Below, in pieces: positions 30,459 through 36,163 of a stretch of 38,564 nt of DNA. Within the stretch, counting starts at the first letter, position 1. Each line of letters begins with the position of its first letter. The position numbers and the translations under genes were made by a program. A model generated the notes under the pieces. That model did no database searches. It was not told the DNA's origin and saw only the letters and a list, made by a program, of their open reading frames with translations. Source of the DNA: a virus; IMG/VR virus record IMGVR_UViG_3300025889_000329, positions 1-38,564 of that record. One strand, given 5' to 3'.

Positions 30459-30608
30459 TTAATCATCAAAGCATTGATCATCTTTCCATGAGTCATAGTC
30501 CCTGTCTACCTTCTCCCAGTAGGCCAGTTCCCTTTCTTCCATGCTCTTGTCTTCCTCTCCAATGAAAGCTCTATCCCTGTCAAATCCTCCGAATGTCCTG
30601 TCAATCAT
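30459..30608 (-). CDS. Tiny acidic protein, 49 aa
   Basis: The frame from ATG 30608 encodes MIDRTFGGFDRDRAFIGEED followed by a charged helical half ending DSWKDDQCFDD. It is real by context: an SD (GGAGAG, 3 nt before the ATG), a gap of 12 nt from the upstream 62-aa gene, and a terminator right after the stop. It is the second gene of a two-gene unit and, unlike the leaderless genes, has an SD because it is translated internally. Function unknown. Confidence 0.65.
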   Translation of the reverse strand: MIDRTFGGFDRDRAFIGEEDKSMEERELAYWEKVDRDYDSWKDDQCFDD

Positions 30609-30620
30609 ATCTCTCCTTTC

Positions 30621-30809
30621 TTAGTATCCAAGCCAATCAAGCAAGTCTTGAACGGTCCATTCTGAAGCATCATGCCATTCCGAACACCAGTCTTTTGCGC
30701 CCTTGGGCTGGAAAACATCCTCAACAAATAGCTGAGTCCTTTGCCTGTTTGTAAAGAACCTTTGGTCATGCTGCTTTAAGATCCTTACCAGTTTGTCAAT
30801 TCCTGTCAT
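30621..30809 (-). CDS. Hypothetical small protein, 62 aa
   Basis: The product begins MTGIDKLVRILKQHDQRFFT and ends HDASEWTVQDLLDWLGY, with Trp- and acid-rich C-terminal helix. Family not recognised. The promoter lies 8 bases before the ATG, so the first gene of this unit is leaderless while the following 49-aa gene uses an SD. Confidence 0.6.
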   Translation of the reverse strand: MTGIDKLVRILKQHDQRFFTNRQRTQLFVEDVFQPKGAKDWCSEWHDASEWTVQDLLDWLGY

Positions 30810-30817
30810 ACGGTTCT

Positions 30818-30845
30818 AATCTACTGGAAAAAAAGAAAATGTCAA
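30818..30845 (-). promoter_or_regulatory. Sigma-70 promoter, leaderless type, for the 62-aa gene
   Basis: TTGACA (30845-30840), 16 bp, TAGATT (30823-30818), 8 bases to ATG at 30809. Confidence 0.75.
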
Positions 30846-30880
30846 ATGGAAAATTATCAGAAAATAATTGAAAAAAGATC

Positions 30881-31039
30881 TTGCAATCAAAGGATCAAAA
30901 TGCTAAATTGTTATCAGTTAAAGGGAAGGTGGCGGCGATACCGATAGCCAGTGAGGAGATCAAACTCCAAGAGTAGGGGACCGGACCCTGCCCTAATTCA
31001 TAAATAGTAAAAGACTCTCATTTCATTTTAGCATTTTTT
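30881..31039 (+). ncRNA. Candidate structured RNA region with plus-strand promoter
   Basis: In the gene-free stretch 30846-31076, TTGCAA (30881-30886), 17 bp and TAAATT (30904-30909) could start a plus-strand RNA. AAAATGCTAAA (30897-30907) is complementary to TTTAGCATTTT (31027-31037), which is followed by more T, and a local GGAG/CTCC hairpin (30955-30968) and G/C-rich words (GGTGGCGGCG, GGGGACCGGACCC) lie between. No open frame of note crosses it. The left arm overlaps the -10, so start and closing stem cannot both be right. Confidence 0.3.
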
Positions 31040-31076
31040 CCCCTACCTTGTAAAGCTTTTTCTTCAAAAAAAAGTA

Positions 31077-31104
31077 CAAAAAAAAGACTCCCTAAAGGGA
31101 GTCT
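31077..31104 (-). terminator. Terminator of the GP88-like gene
   Basis: GACTCCC (31087-31093) with GGGAGTC (31098-31104), loop TAAA, A run to its left for the U-tract; 15 nt past the stop at 31120. Confidence 0.9.
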
Positions 31105-31119
31105 GTGCAAGCTTAATTT

Positions 31120-31827
31120 CTATACATTGTCAACAACAAATCCAGACAAATCTTTAATTGCTTTACCTTTAGCCTTGAGCGCAACAATGCAATTTTTAGG
31201 ATCTAAAAATCTCAAATCATGCTCGTCTCCATTGACTACTTTATACTTGCGACCCTTGAAAGTATACGTTCCACGTTTAATGACTTTCTCATGGTCCTTG
31301 AATACCATTGCCACATTGCCACCCTTGCGGAGTATGATATCGCATAGTTCATCATTGTTTTCTGATCTAGAAAATGTTAAGTGATAGTTTGCTGGCATTT
31401 TACCGTCTAAAAATGAGACCATTCTTTTAGCTCGTTTTGTGTAATCGTAAAATTGAGTTTCCTTTTCAGTTTGGAAAATGTTCTCATTCTCCCATGCGAT
31501 ATCACTTGTTCCATTTAAACGCACAACAAACCGATTGAATTTCTTCTTACCCTTCCTAATTTCATCCTTCAATTGTGCAATGAATTCTTGCTTGTCAGTA
31601 AAGAATCTTTGCGTTTTCTTGATCCTTGCTTGCTTCACGTTATCCATGCTTCCACGGCCAGCAGTAAAAAGACAAGCTTGTCTACATCCCTTAGAAGCAT
31701 TGGGACAAGTGTTTGCAATCCCTGATTCATCGCTTGGCGCAAGGTATACAATGCCAGTTGTGATGCCCAATTTTTGACCTTTAATGGTCTTTGCGTTTGT
31801 ATCGATTCCAAGTATTGTCTGTTTCAT
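31120..31827 (-). CDS. GP88-like phage protein with Cys cluster
   Basis: From ATG 31827 the 235-aa product (MKQTILGIDTNAKTIKGQKL) shows the arrangement of the phage GP88 family: GIVYLAPSDESG, then a Cys cluster ANTCPNASKGCRQACLFTAG (Cys-x6-Cys-x3-Cys), then NVKQARIKKTQRFFTDKQEF, VVRLNGTSDIAWEN and NYHLTFSRSENN. The Cys spacing is not the CxxxCxxC of radical SAM enzymes, although a barrel fold with metal binding is possible. Function is unknown. The longer frame to 31896 would begin inside the promoter and is rejected. It is transcribed alone, with a leader of about 3-4 nt. Confidence 0.7.
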   Translation of the reverse strand: MKQTILGIDTNAKTIKGQKLGITTGIVYLAPSDESGIANTCPNASKGCRQACLFTAGRGSMDNVKQARIKKTQRFFTDKQEFIAQLKDEIRKGKKKFNRFVVRLNGTSDIAWENENIFQTEKETQFYDYTKRAKRMVSFLDGKMPANYHLTFSRSENNDELCDIILRKGGNVAMVFKDHEKVIKRGTYTFKGRKYKVVNGDEHDLRFLDPKNCIVALKAKGKAIKDLSGFVVDNV

Positions 31828-31837
31828 ATGCACAAAC

Positions 31838-31865
31838 AAAATACCACATGACCAAAGGGAGTCAA
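31838..31865 (-). promoter_or_regulatory. Sigma-70 promoter, near-leaderless, for the GP88-like gene
   Basis: TTGACT (31865-31860), 16 bp ending in TGG, TATTTT (31843-31838), then 10 bases ending GTGCAT and the ATG. The GCATATG start context is shared with the genes at 27468, 32466, 32915 and 33841. Confidence 0.75.
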
Positions 31866-31929
31866 TTTTTTTTTCAATTAAATTCTCATAGCACAAAAAA
31901 GAAAGCTACACCTCCCCGAACGGCTTCCC

Positions 31930-31968
31930 TTCTTATACAAGATAACCGAAGGTTATCTTGTATAAGAA
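31930..31968. repeat. Hairpin module copy 3 (18-bp stem, GAA loop, covarying)
   Basis: The arm 31930-31947 (TTCTTATACAAGATAACC) is perfectly complementary to 31951-31968. Compared with copies 1 and 2 the outer TATACAAG is kept, while GGTAGCT has become GATAACC and the opposite arm has changed to match. Flanks are again CTCCCC/CTTCCC on the left and AAGATTATA on the right. No clear plus-strand promoter precedes this copy. Confidence 0.85.
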
Positions 31969-32080
31969 AGATTATACCAATGCACCAATCAAGTCGTCAA
32001 GCAAATTCGTGAACTTTTTTTATCAAATTTGTGCTGCCAGAATTCAATTAAAATCTTATAGTTTATATACTCGCCAATAT

Positions 32081-32096
32081 TATCTTATATAAGATA
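32081..32096. repeat. 16-bp perfect AT palindrome
   Basis: TATCTTATATAAGATA reads the same on both strands. It stands 5' of the iteron-like cluster B in the gap 31969-32280; a site for a dimeric DNA-binding protein or an easily melted element. Confidence 0.45.
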
Positions 32097-32102
32097 TCAT
32101 TA

Positions 32103-32240
32103 TTTAGTTATTTAGCAGTAATCTGGCATTCTTGGTTATTTAGGTAATATCTGGCATTCTTGAAAGGTTATTTAAGAGCCATCCGACAACCTTGGAGGTT
32201 ATTTAGTTATTTAGGGGGTATCCGGCAACCTTGGAAGGTT
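32103..32240 (+). repeat. Iteron-like repeat cluster B, four tandem units
   Basis: Four plus-oriented units begin at 32122 (TCTGGCATTCTTGG), 32150 (TCTGGCATTCTTG), 32182 (TCCGACAACCTTGG) and 32221 (TCCGGCAACCTTGG); each is followed by GGTTATTTAG or a close variant. Spacing is 28, 32 and 39 bp. The consensus TCYGGCAnYCTTGG-n-GGTTATTTAG is also seen in clusters A (26.35 kb) and C (34.0 kb). There is no coding frame here. Confidence 0.75.
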
Positions 32241-32242
32241 TT

Positions 32243-32260
32243 GGGGGGCTTGCGCCCCCC
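32243..32260. terminator. Strong G/C hairpin before the 61-aa gene's end
   Basis: GGGGGGC (32243-32249) pairs with GCCCCCC (32254-32260), loop TTGC, with GTTTTGG to the right and CCAAAAC on the other strand. It lies 20 nt past the stop at 32281. The T-tract is short and is on the plus strand, so as a terminator it would be weak for the minus gene and better for plus transcription coming out of cluster B. Confidence 0.5.
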
Positions 32261-32280
32261 GTTTTGGTTCTGGATGGAGA

Positions 32281-32466
32281 TTAGGATTCGTTGCTGACGA
32301 ACTCAGCATGTTGCTCCCAGAGTTCAGAGAAAGCCTGCTTGATCTTGGTAAAGTTTACATCATCAGCCCGATAAGCTGCCCTAGCGAGGGCAGAGGCAAA
32401 ACCTCCTCCTCTCAATTCCATGCTCTCAAGTATCCGATAGTCCAATTTAGTAGGTAGTGTTTCCAT
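32281..32466 (-). CDS. Conserved small protein (MELRGGGFASAL family)
   Basis: The 61-aa product is METLPTKLDYRILESMELRG followed by GGFASALARAAYRADDVNFT and KIKQAFSELWEQHAEF. The YRILExMELRGGGFAxALAxAAxRAD...KxxxxFxELWxxY pattern is one I recall from many phage and some bacterial genomes, with no known function. Start context AAAGCATATG, no SD; TTGACA at 32497-32492 is present but no good -10 follows. It is separated by 81 nt from the 35-aa gene upstream. Confidence 0.65.
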   Translation of the reverse strand: METLPTKLDYRILESMELRGGGFASALARAAYRADDVNFTKIKQAFSELWEQHAEFVSNES

Positions 32467-32547
32467 ATGCTTTTTTGTTTAGTTTATTATTTGTCAATCA
32501 AGACCCCCTGATAATGCCAGAAGGTAATTAGCAGTCAATAGTTATTT

Positions 32548-32655
32548 TTAAGAATCGAGCCACTCATCAAAGGTTTTTATCTCCTCCTCTGGAACTCCCA
32601 TTGACTCCATACAGTCACGGTAGATGTTGTATCGGTCTTCTAGTGTTCCTTCCAT
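32548..32655 (-). CDS. Tiny acidic protein, 35 aa
   Basis: ATG 32655 opens MEGTLEDRYNIYRDCMESMG followed by VPEEEIKTFDEWLDS and a stop. It has a strong SD (GAGGAG, 5 nt before the ATG) that lies inside the last codons of the preceding gene, whose stop is 2 nt upstream of this ATG, so it is translated in coupling with it. Function unknown. Too short for most gene finders but the SD and coupling support it. Confidence 0.6.
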   Translation of the reverse strand: MEGTLEDRYNIYRDCMESMGVPEEEIKTFDEWLDS

Positions 32656-32657
32656 AT

Positions 32658-32915
32658 TTACTCCTCGTTCATCATTCTGGTGATCTCTCGCCTATTAATG
32701 CAAGGTAAGTCCCAAAGCACCCCGTCAGGGTTTGCTGGCTCATCCAGTTCGTGGATCAAGTAATTGATTAGATCATCATAATTGGAAAACATTTTCATGA
32801 TATTGTATAACCTCTGGTCATTTTGCAGCCAAACAACAGTGTTCCAAGTTTCCCAGTTACTCCAGCCATTGTAGCAACGGCATCCGCATGTTTTGGTTTC
32901 TATTGCTGTTTTCAT
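32658..32915 (-). CDS. Conserved phage protein (NGWSNWETW family)
   Basis: The 85-aa product has a Cys-rich start (MKTAIETKTCGCRCYNGWSN) and the phrase NGWSNWETWNTVVWLQND, a signature of a small protein family in many marine and other phages (NGWxNxETWxxxLWxxND). The second half, YDDLINYLIHELDE then GVLWDLPCINRREITRMM, is typical for it. No biochemical function is known. The leader is about 20 nt with a GGAGGGG further upstream; promoter at 32942-32969. Confidence 0.7.
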   Translation of the reverse strand: MKTAIETKTCGCRCYNGWSNWETWNTVVWLQNDQRLYNIMKMFSNYDDLINYLIHELDEPANPDGVLWDLPCINRREITRMMNEE

Positions 32916-32941
32916 ATGCTTATGTCCCTTAAGACCCCTCC

Positions 32942-32969
32942 ATTATGGACTAGTGAGAGGTATTGTCAA
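32942..32969 (-). promoter_or_regulatory. Sigma-70 promoter of the 85-aa/35-aa operon
   Basis: TTGACA (32969-32964), 16 bp, CATAAT (32947-32942). The preceding words AAATAAAGTATTGACA are shared exactly with the promoter at 35670-35697, each lying just behind the stop codon of the gene upstream. Confidence 0.7.
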
Positions 32970-32977
32970 TACTTTAT

Positions 32978-33355
32978 TTATTTTAAATAAACGCAGTGGC
33001 TACCGTCAGAATCCCAGCCGTCAGGAGCATTATCGTTATCATGGAACTCCCCACAATAGCAACATTTATATTTGCCTTCCTCCCTTTCAAACTCCTCCTC
33101 TACCTGTTCAAGCCAATCGCCCCAGCTTCCAGCAAACAAATTACCGTCTTCTGAACAAATTGTAGTATCATAGGTATCTCCTCTATTAATGTATTTAAGA
33201 GATCTCCCGCAAACTTGAATTGATTCTATTCCATATATTTGGTTACTAAATCCTAATTCAATTAGTTTATTTTCAGCTTCTTTTAAATTCCTGCTATCTG
33301 AAATAGCTTCGACTAAAGCTGCGCTCCAATCCTTATTTATTAAAATACTGCTCAT
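32978..33355 (-). CDS. Hypothetical protein with C-terminal zinc-binding-like motif
   Basis: The 125-aa product (MSSILINKDWSAALVEAISD) has a helical N-terminal half (RNLKEAENKLIELGFSNQIY), a middle beta-like part (SLKYINRGDTYDTTICSEDG) and a Cys/His-rich end (KYKCCYCGEFHDNDNAPDGW, then HCVYLK). The CCYC...H...HC set could bind zinc. Start and upstream stop overlap as ATGA. Family not recognised. Confidence 0.6.
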   Translation of the reverse strand: MSSILINKDWSAALVEAISDSRNLKEAENKLIELGFSNQIYGIESIQVCGRSLKYINRGDTYDTTICSEDGNLFAGSWGDWLEQVEEEFEREEGKYKCCYCGEFHDNDNAPDGWDSDGSHCVYLK

Positions 33356-33591
33356 TCTAGATCTTTCAGTTTATTTAGATATTGTCGGTGCATTTGCCTA
33401 ATTAACTCCTTAGCCTGATCATGATACTCTCTATCTGATCTAAAAGCTGGTGCTGTATTTGGCTCCGTCCTCTCAATATAATTTAATATTGAATCGAGGC
33501 TATTTATAGCTAATCGCAATTTCATTAATTGATCGAGACTCAGCTCGATCTGCCGACTAGCAGAAGTAAATTCTTGTATCATCTGTGTCAT
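33352..33591 (-). CDS. Hypothetical small helical protein
   Basis: From ATG 33591 the 79-aa product reads MTQMIQEFTSASRQIELSLD, then a helical body (QLMKLRLAINSLDSILNYIE, REYHDQAKELIRQMHRQYL). An SD-like GAGGA stands 8 nt before this ATG, which is why I prefer it to the upstream ATG at 33642. It overlaps the previous gene by 35 nt and the next gene by 4 nt (ATGA), so three genes are coupled. Function unknown. Confidence 0.6.
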   Translation of the reverse strand: MTQMIQEFTSASRQIELSLDQLMKLRLAINSLDSILNYIERTEPNTAPAFRSDREYHDQAKELIRQMHRQYLNKLKDLE

Positions 33592-33841
33592 TAAATTTAT
33601 CCTCAATTGACATATCCATTGTGCGTTGACCAACAACCGCATTGATACCGGGCTTCTCTCCTTCTGGAACCTGATCCTTCCTTAGATGCTGGTATCCATG
33701 ATACGCTCCGTGAGACATCAGCAGGTCATCTGCAAACATTATCAATGTTAATCGTTGGAGTTTGTTTAACCCACCAAAAGCTAATCGGTTATTGATTGCA
33801 TCTTTGATAGCCTCGACTGGTATGGTCTTCCTGTTTCTCAT
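33557..33841 (-). CDS. Hypothetical small protein, 94 aa
   Basis: From ATG 33841 the product begins MRNRKTIPVEAIKDAINNRL, continues FGGLNKLQRLTLIMFADDLL and has a His/Tyr-rich loop (SHGAYHGYQHLRKDQVPEGE). The first gene of a three-gene overlapping operon. The leader of about 25 nt contains GGAGGAGG, 22 nt from the ATG. The longer frame from 33889 would run into the promoter. Family not recognised. Confidence 0.55.
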   Translation of the reverse strand: MRNRKTIPVEAIKDAINNRLAFGGLNKLQRLTLIMFADDLLMSHGAYHGYQHLRKDQVPEGEKPGINAVVGQRTMDMSIEDKFNDTDDTRIYFC

Positions 33842-33871
33842 ATGCTTATTTAAGTTATTTAAACCTCCTCC

Positions 33872-33899
33872 ACTATAAGCCCAATGCAACCCCTGTCAA
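33872..33899 (-). promoter_or_regulatory. Sigma-70 promoter of the 94/79/125-aa operon
   Basis: TTGACA (33899-33894), 16 bp, TATAGT (33877-33872), about 30 nt upstream of the ATG at 33841. Confidence 0.75.
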
Positions 33900-34004
33900 C
33901 CCCTTTTTTGAAACTATTTTCTGCATTCTATTATTAATCAGACAAGGGTATTTCGATCTATTTATATTCACCCTAGGGGAAAAGTAAACCCTTATTTACA
34001 TAAG

Positions 34005-34170
34005 ATACTGCAAACTAGTTATTTACAGAAAATACCACAAACTTGGTTATTTATGATAAATCGGACATTCTGCTGCGAATTCTTATTTAAATTATTTCGA
34101 TTAAACTTGACATTCTTGGCCCTTTATTGTATTTAGGCCCACTCTGGCAAACTATAATTTATTTAGAATG
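34005..34170 (+). repeat. Iteron-like repeat cluster C, degenerate units
   Basis: Plus-oriented units: CTGCAAACTAG at 34009, CCACAAACTTGG near 34035, CGGACATTCTG near 34062, CTTGACATTCTTGG at 34106 and CTCTGGCAAACT at 34142, most followed by TTATTTA. They are less alike than in cluster B but clearly the same word order. They fill the start of the gene-free interval 33900-34511. Confidence 0.55.
34107..34135 (+). promoter_or_regulatory. Possible plus-strand promoter overlapping an iteron
   Basis: TTGACA (34107-34112), 17 bp, TATTTA (34130-34135). The -35 is part of the repeat CTTGACATTCTTGG, so a protein binding the repeats could control it. The only frame downstream is the small hydrophobic one at 34232. 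Confidence 0.4.
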
Positions 34171-34231
34171 TCTTTGTTTATTTGAAAAAAGCCCAATAAA
34201 TCGCAATATATTTAAAAAAACTCAAAAAGAG

Positions 34232-34375
34232 ATGTTATTTGGATATATATCTTTTGGAGTCCTAGCATTCCCTTTCTTATTGCTTTCTTATTACCTCTCA
34301 TTTCTTCTTTATCTCCTATATTATCTCCTTTATTATTTATTCTATATTCTATTATTCTTCTTATATTTCCTTTAA
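34232..34375 (+). CDS. Doubtful small membrane peptide, 47 aa
   Basis: ATG 34232, with AAAAGAG in front, opens MLFGYISFGVLAFPFLLLSY followed by an almost pure Leu/Tyr/Phe run to the stop. It would be one or two membrane segments, like small phage membrane peptides. However, the DNA is a low-complexity pyrimidine tract (TTATCTCC and TTATTCT words), which makes such a frame by chance. Listed because a plus promoter lies ~95 nt upstream. Confidence 0.2.
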   Translation: MLFGYISFGVLAFPFLLLSYYLSFLLYLLYYLLYYLFYILLFFLYFL

Positions 34376-34458
34376 TATCTGTTTATTTGGTTACTACATA
34401 AAAACATATGTAGTGTTTTTAAAGGTTAATTAGAGATTTAAAAAAAGTTAAATGGAAA

Positions 34459-34511
34459 ATGTAAAAAAGCTGATCAAAAATGTAAAAAAGCTCAGTTGAA
34501 ATGTAAAAAAG
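34459..34511. repeat. Three ATGTAAAAAAG repeats in exact 21-bp phase
   Basis: ATGTAAAAAAG starts at 34459, 34480 and 34501. Twenty-one bp is two turns of the helix, so the A-tracts lie on one face: curved DNA, or three sites for one protein. They stand just past the stop of the nuclease-like gene; on the minus RNA they read CUUUUUUACAU three times without a stem. Confidence 0.75.
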
Positions 34512-35117
34512 TTAAAGGAGTTGTAAGTTCTCAGCCCCGATCAATGTAGCTTTTCGTTCACATTCAGTCACTAAACCTGTCCCTCTGAAGGGTTGTGGCT
34601 TCAATCGTAAGTCTCTTTTCATGTCCCTGTAATAGACATTGTAGCAGTCGCATCGAGCTGTCCAATCATTGGTTGGATCGTAGTCTCCCTTCTGGATGAA
34701 TCGGGCTTTGGCGAAGTATTCCTCCCTAGAGAGGTAACCGCAAAACCAAGCTAGATCCCTCTTGAGATTAACTCTGAAGAAGGCTACATGATCATATCTC
34801 TGATTAGGATTATAGTCGGTGATCGAAGCTTCGTAATTTAAGTCAACCCAGTCAACTGTAGTCTCCTTTGATTTAACTTCAACCTTACCTAAAACAGGAT
34901 GTAATATGTCACAATCGAATACCAAATCCCCTACGACTTCTCTCTCAAGAGTCTCCCCTCCGAAGAGTTCAGCAAACAAGAGTTCACCTATGTATCCGAC
35001 AATATTACCCTGACCACTCCTAATAGAGTTCCTGCATTCCCCTAAAGCCCCTGCTCTGGTCTCAGCCATGGCTTTGACACAGAGAGGGATTCGGGTTCTG
35101 AGCGGTGTGTCTTCCAT
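34512..35117 (-). CDS. PD-(D/E)XK-superfamily nuclease-like protein
   Basis: From ATG 35117 the 201-aa product begins MEDTPLRTRIPLCVKAMAET. Its core looks like a PD-(D/E)XK fold: NIVGYIGELLFAELFGG (Glu in the first helix), then GDLVFDCDIL (Asp) and GKVEVKSKET (E-x-K on the second strand). Family members cut DNA, as restriction or repair enzymes; no recognition domain is visible. The C-terminal part contains RCDCYNVYYRD and is basic. Stop of the upstream gene and this start share one base (TGATG), so translation is coupled. An alternative GTG one codon earlier is unlikely. Confidence 0.65.
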   Translation of the reverse strand: MEDTPLRTRIPLCVKAMAETRAGALGECRNSIRSGQGNIVGYIGELLFAELFGGETLEREVVGDLVFDCDILHPVLGKVEVKSKETTVDWVDLNYEASITDYNPNQRYDHVAFFRVNLKRDLAWFCGYLSREEYFAKARFIQKGDYDPTNDWTARCDCYNVYYRDMKRDLRLKPQPFRGTGLVTECERKATLIGAENLQLL

Positions 35118-35635
35118 CACTCCAAGACTAATACCTCACCATCCAGTTTGGCAACACTTATTTGCTCCAAATTAAACTCTCGAAAGCGTCCAATTGGAAG
35201 GTTATTTCTGATTGCTTGCTTGACTGTAGCAGGTTTAGATTTTGATTCATTACCTGCATCAATAACCAATTTAGTAGAGATCAATCCAAATACTTGAAGT
35301 GAATTGTCTTTTTGATTGAATTTCAGCCCCGAAACAATGTTTCCATTTCTGTCCTTCACGGGCTTATAGACCTCTTTCTTAGTGTAACCCTCGTTAGACC
35401 TCTCTAAGGACTTCTTGAAGGATTCTAAGAGTTCCTGAGCTGCATTTAAGGACTCTCCCTCCATGCTCTGAGACTCAATCTCTAGTTCCGTAGCTGACTT
35501 TTCAATCAGATTCCTGTAGTTAAATCCAAGTTGGATCTTGTATCGAGCTTTCTCTCCTTTGCTCGTTGTGTATTCAAATGATGCAAATCGGGCTTTCTTG
35601 GCTTGATCTGCAATCTTCTGAACTAACTTATTCAT
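35117..35635 (-). CDS. Hypothetical protein, partner gene of the nuclease-like protein
   Basis: The 172-aa product (MNKLVQKIADQAKKARFASF) has a beta-like N-terminal part (EYTTSKGEKARYKIQLGFNY), a helical middle (NAAQELLESFKKSLERSNEG) and a C-terminal half with VYKPVKDRNGNIVSGLKFNQ and REFNLEQISVAKLDGEVLVL. I do not recognise it. It is the first gene of a two-gene operon with the nuclease-like protein and has a leader of about 28 nt with GAGGAG. A functional link between the two is likely from the coupling. Confidence 0.65.
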   Translation of the reverse strand: MNKLVQKIADQAKKARFASFEYTTSKGEKARYKIQLGFNYRNLIEKSATELEIESQSMEGESLNAAQELLESFKKSLERSNEGYTKKEVYKPVKDRNGNIVSGLKFNQKDNSLQVFGLISTKLVIDAGNESKSKPATVKQAIRNNLPIGRFREFNLEQISVAKLDGEVLVLE

Positions 35636-35669
35636 TCTTACCTTTCGTTTATTGTTGAATTACTCCTCT

Positions 35670-35697
35670 AGTCTACAATAGGAGTAAAGACTGTCAA
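35670..35697 (-). promoter_or_regulatory. Sigma-70 promoter of the nuclease-like operon
   Basis: TTGACA (35697-35692), 16 bp, TAGACT (35675-35670), followed by AGAGGAG in the leader. It starts right behind the stop of the 151-aa gene, and AAATAAAGTATTGACA is the same as at the 32942 promoter. Confidence 0.7.
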
Positions 35698-35701
35698 TAC
35701 T

Positions 35702-36157
35702 TTATTTAACCTCTTCTTCCTCCTCCTCATCTTCCCAGCTTTCAAACTCATATGTTTTCATCGTATCTAAGAAATGACCGATAATCTCACCATAATCCTT
35801 GCTCCGATCTTCGCATCTCAAATTATTGCTACCTCTCCACCATGCTTTGCTGTGCCAATCATCATGAGTTTTATCAGTAAATACCTGACAACCTGATTCA
35901 GTTGGCTCATCCCAATTGTATTCATTCTCTTCAATTTCACCATAAGCATCTTCGCTTACATCCCACCATTGACCACTTTGATCATTAGCATCGTCAAATT
36001 CAATGTTTCCATCATTATCTTCTAAATACTCTTTAATCTTCTCATCGTCCCAATCTTTCATTTCTCGAAACGAGTTACGAAGATTATCAGTATCGTATTT
36101 CAGCAATTTGGAAGTTGTGGTTGACCAAATTTCCCATTTTTCTACATATATTTTCAT
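35702..36157 (-). CDS. Very acidic hypothetical protein
   Basis: The 151-aa product (MKIYVEKWEIWSTTTSKLLK) is dominated by Asp, Glu and Trp (DWDDEKIKEYLEDNDGNIEF, SWEDEEEEEEVK). Acidic, aromatic small phage proteins often mimic DNA or bind host enzymes, but that is only a general possibility. Start is 6 nt past the stop of the YubB-like gene, so both belong to one operon. No motif is recognised. Confidence 0.6.
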   Translation of the reverse strand: MKIYVEKWEIWSTTTSKLLKYDTDNLRNSFREMKDWDDEKIKEYLEDNDGNIEFDDANDQSGQWWDVSEDAYGEIEENEYNWDEPTESGCQVFTDKTHDDWHSKAWWRGSNNLRCEDRSKDYGEIIGHFLDTMKTYEFESWEDEEEEEEVK

Positions 36158-36163
36158 AGTTTT

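Noticed and set aside
30950-30975. Partial likeness to the 16S rRNA GAGTTTGATC sequence on the minus strand
   Set aside because: Only about 10 bases match, and they are explained by the local GGAG/CTCC hairpin; no other rRNA sequence is present.
32103-32240. CRISPR array
   Set aside because: Units are short (14-24 bp), degenerate and spaced 28-39 bp without unique spacers of even length, and no cas gene is present.
34127-34375. An 82-residue plus-strand frame from a TTG codon
   Set aside because: The start lies inside a possible -10 box and the sequence is a low-complexity pyrimidine tract; only the shorter ATG form is kept, with low confidence.
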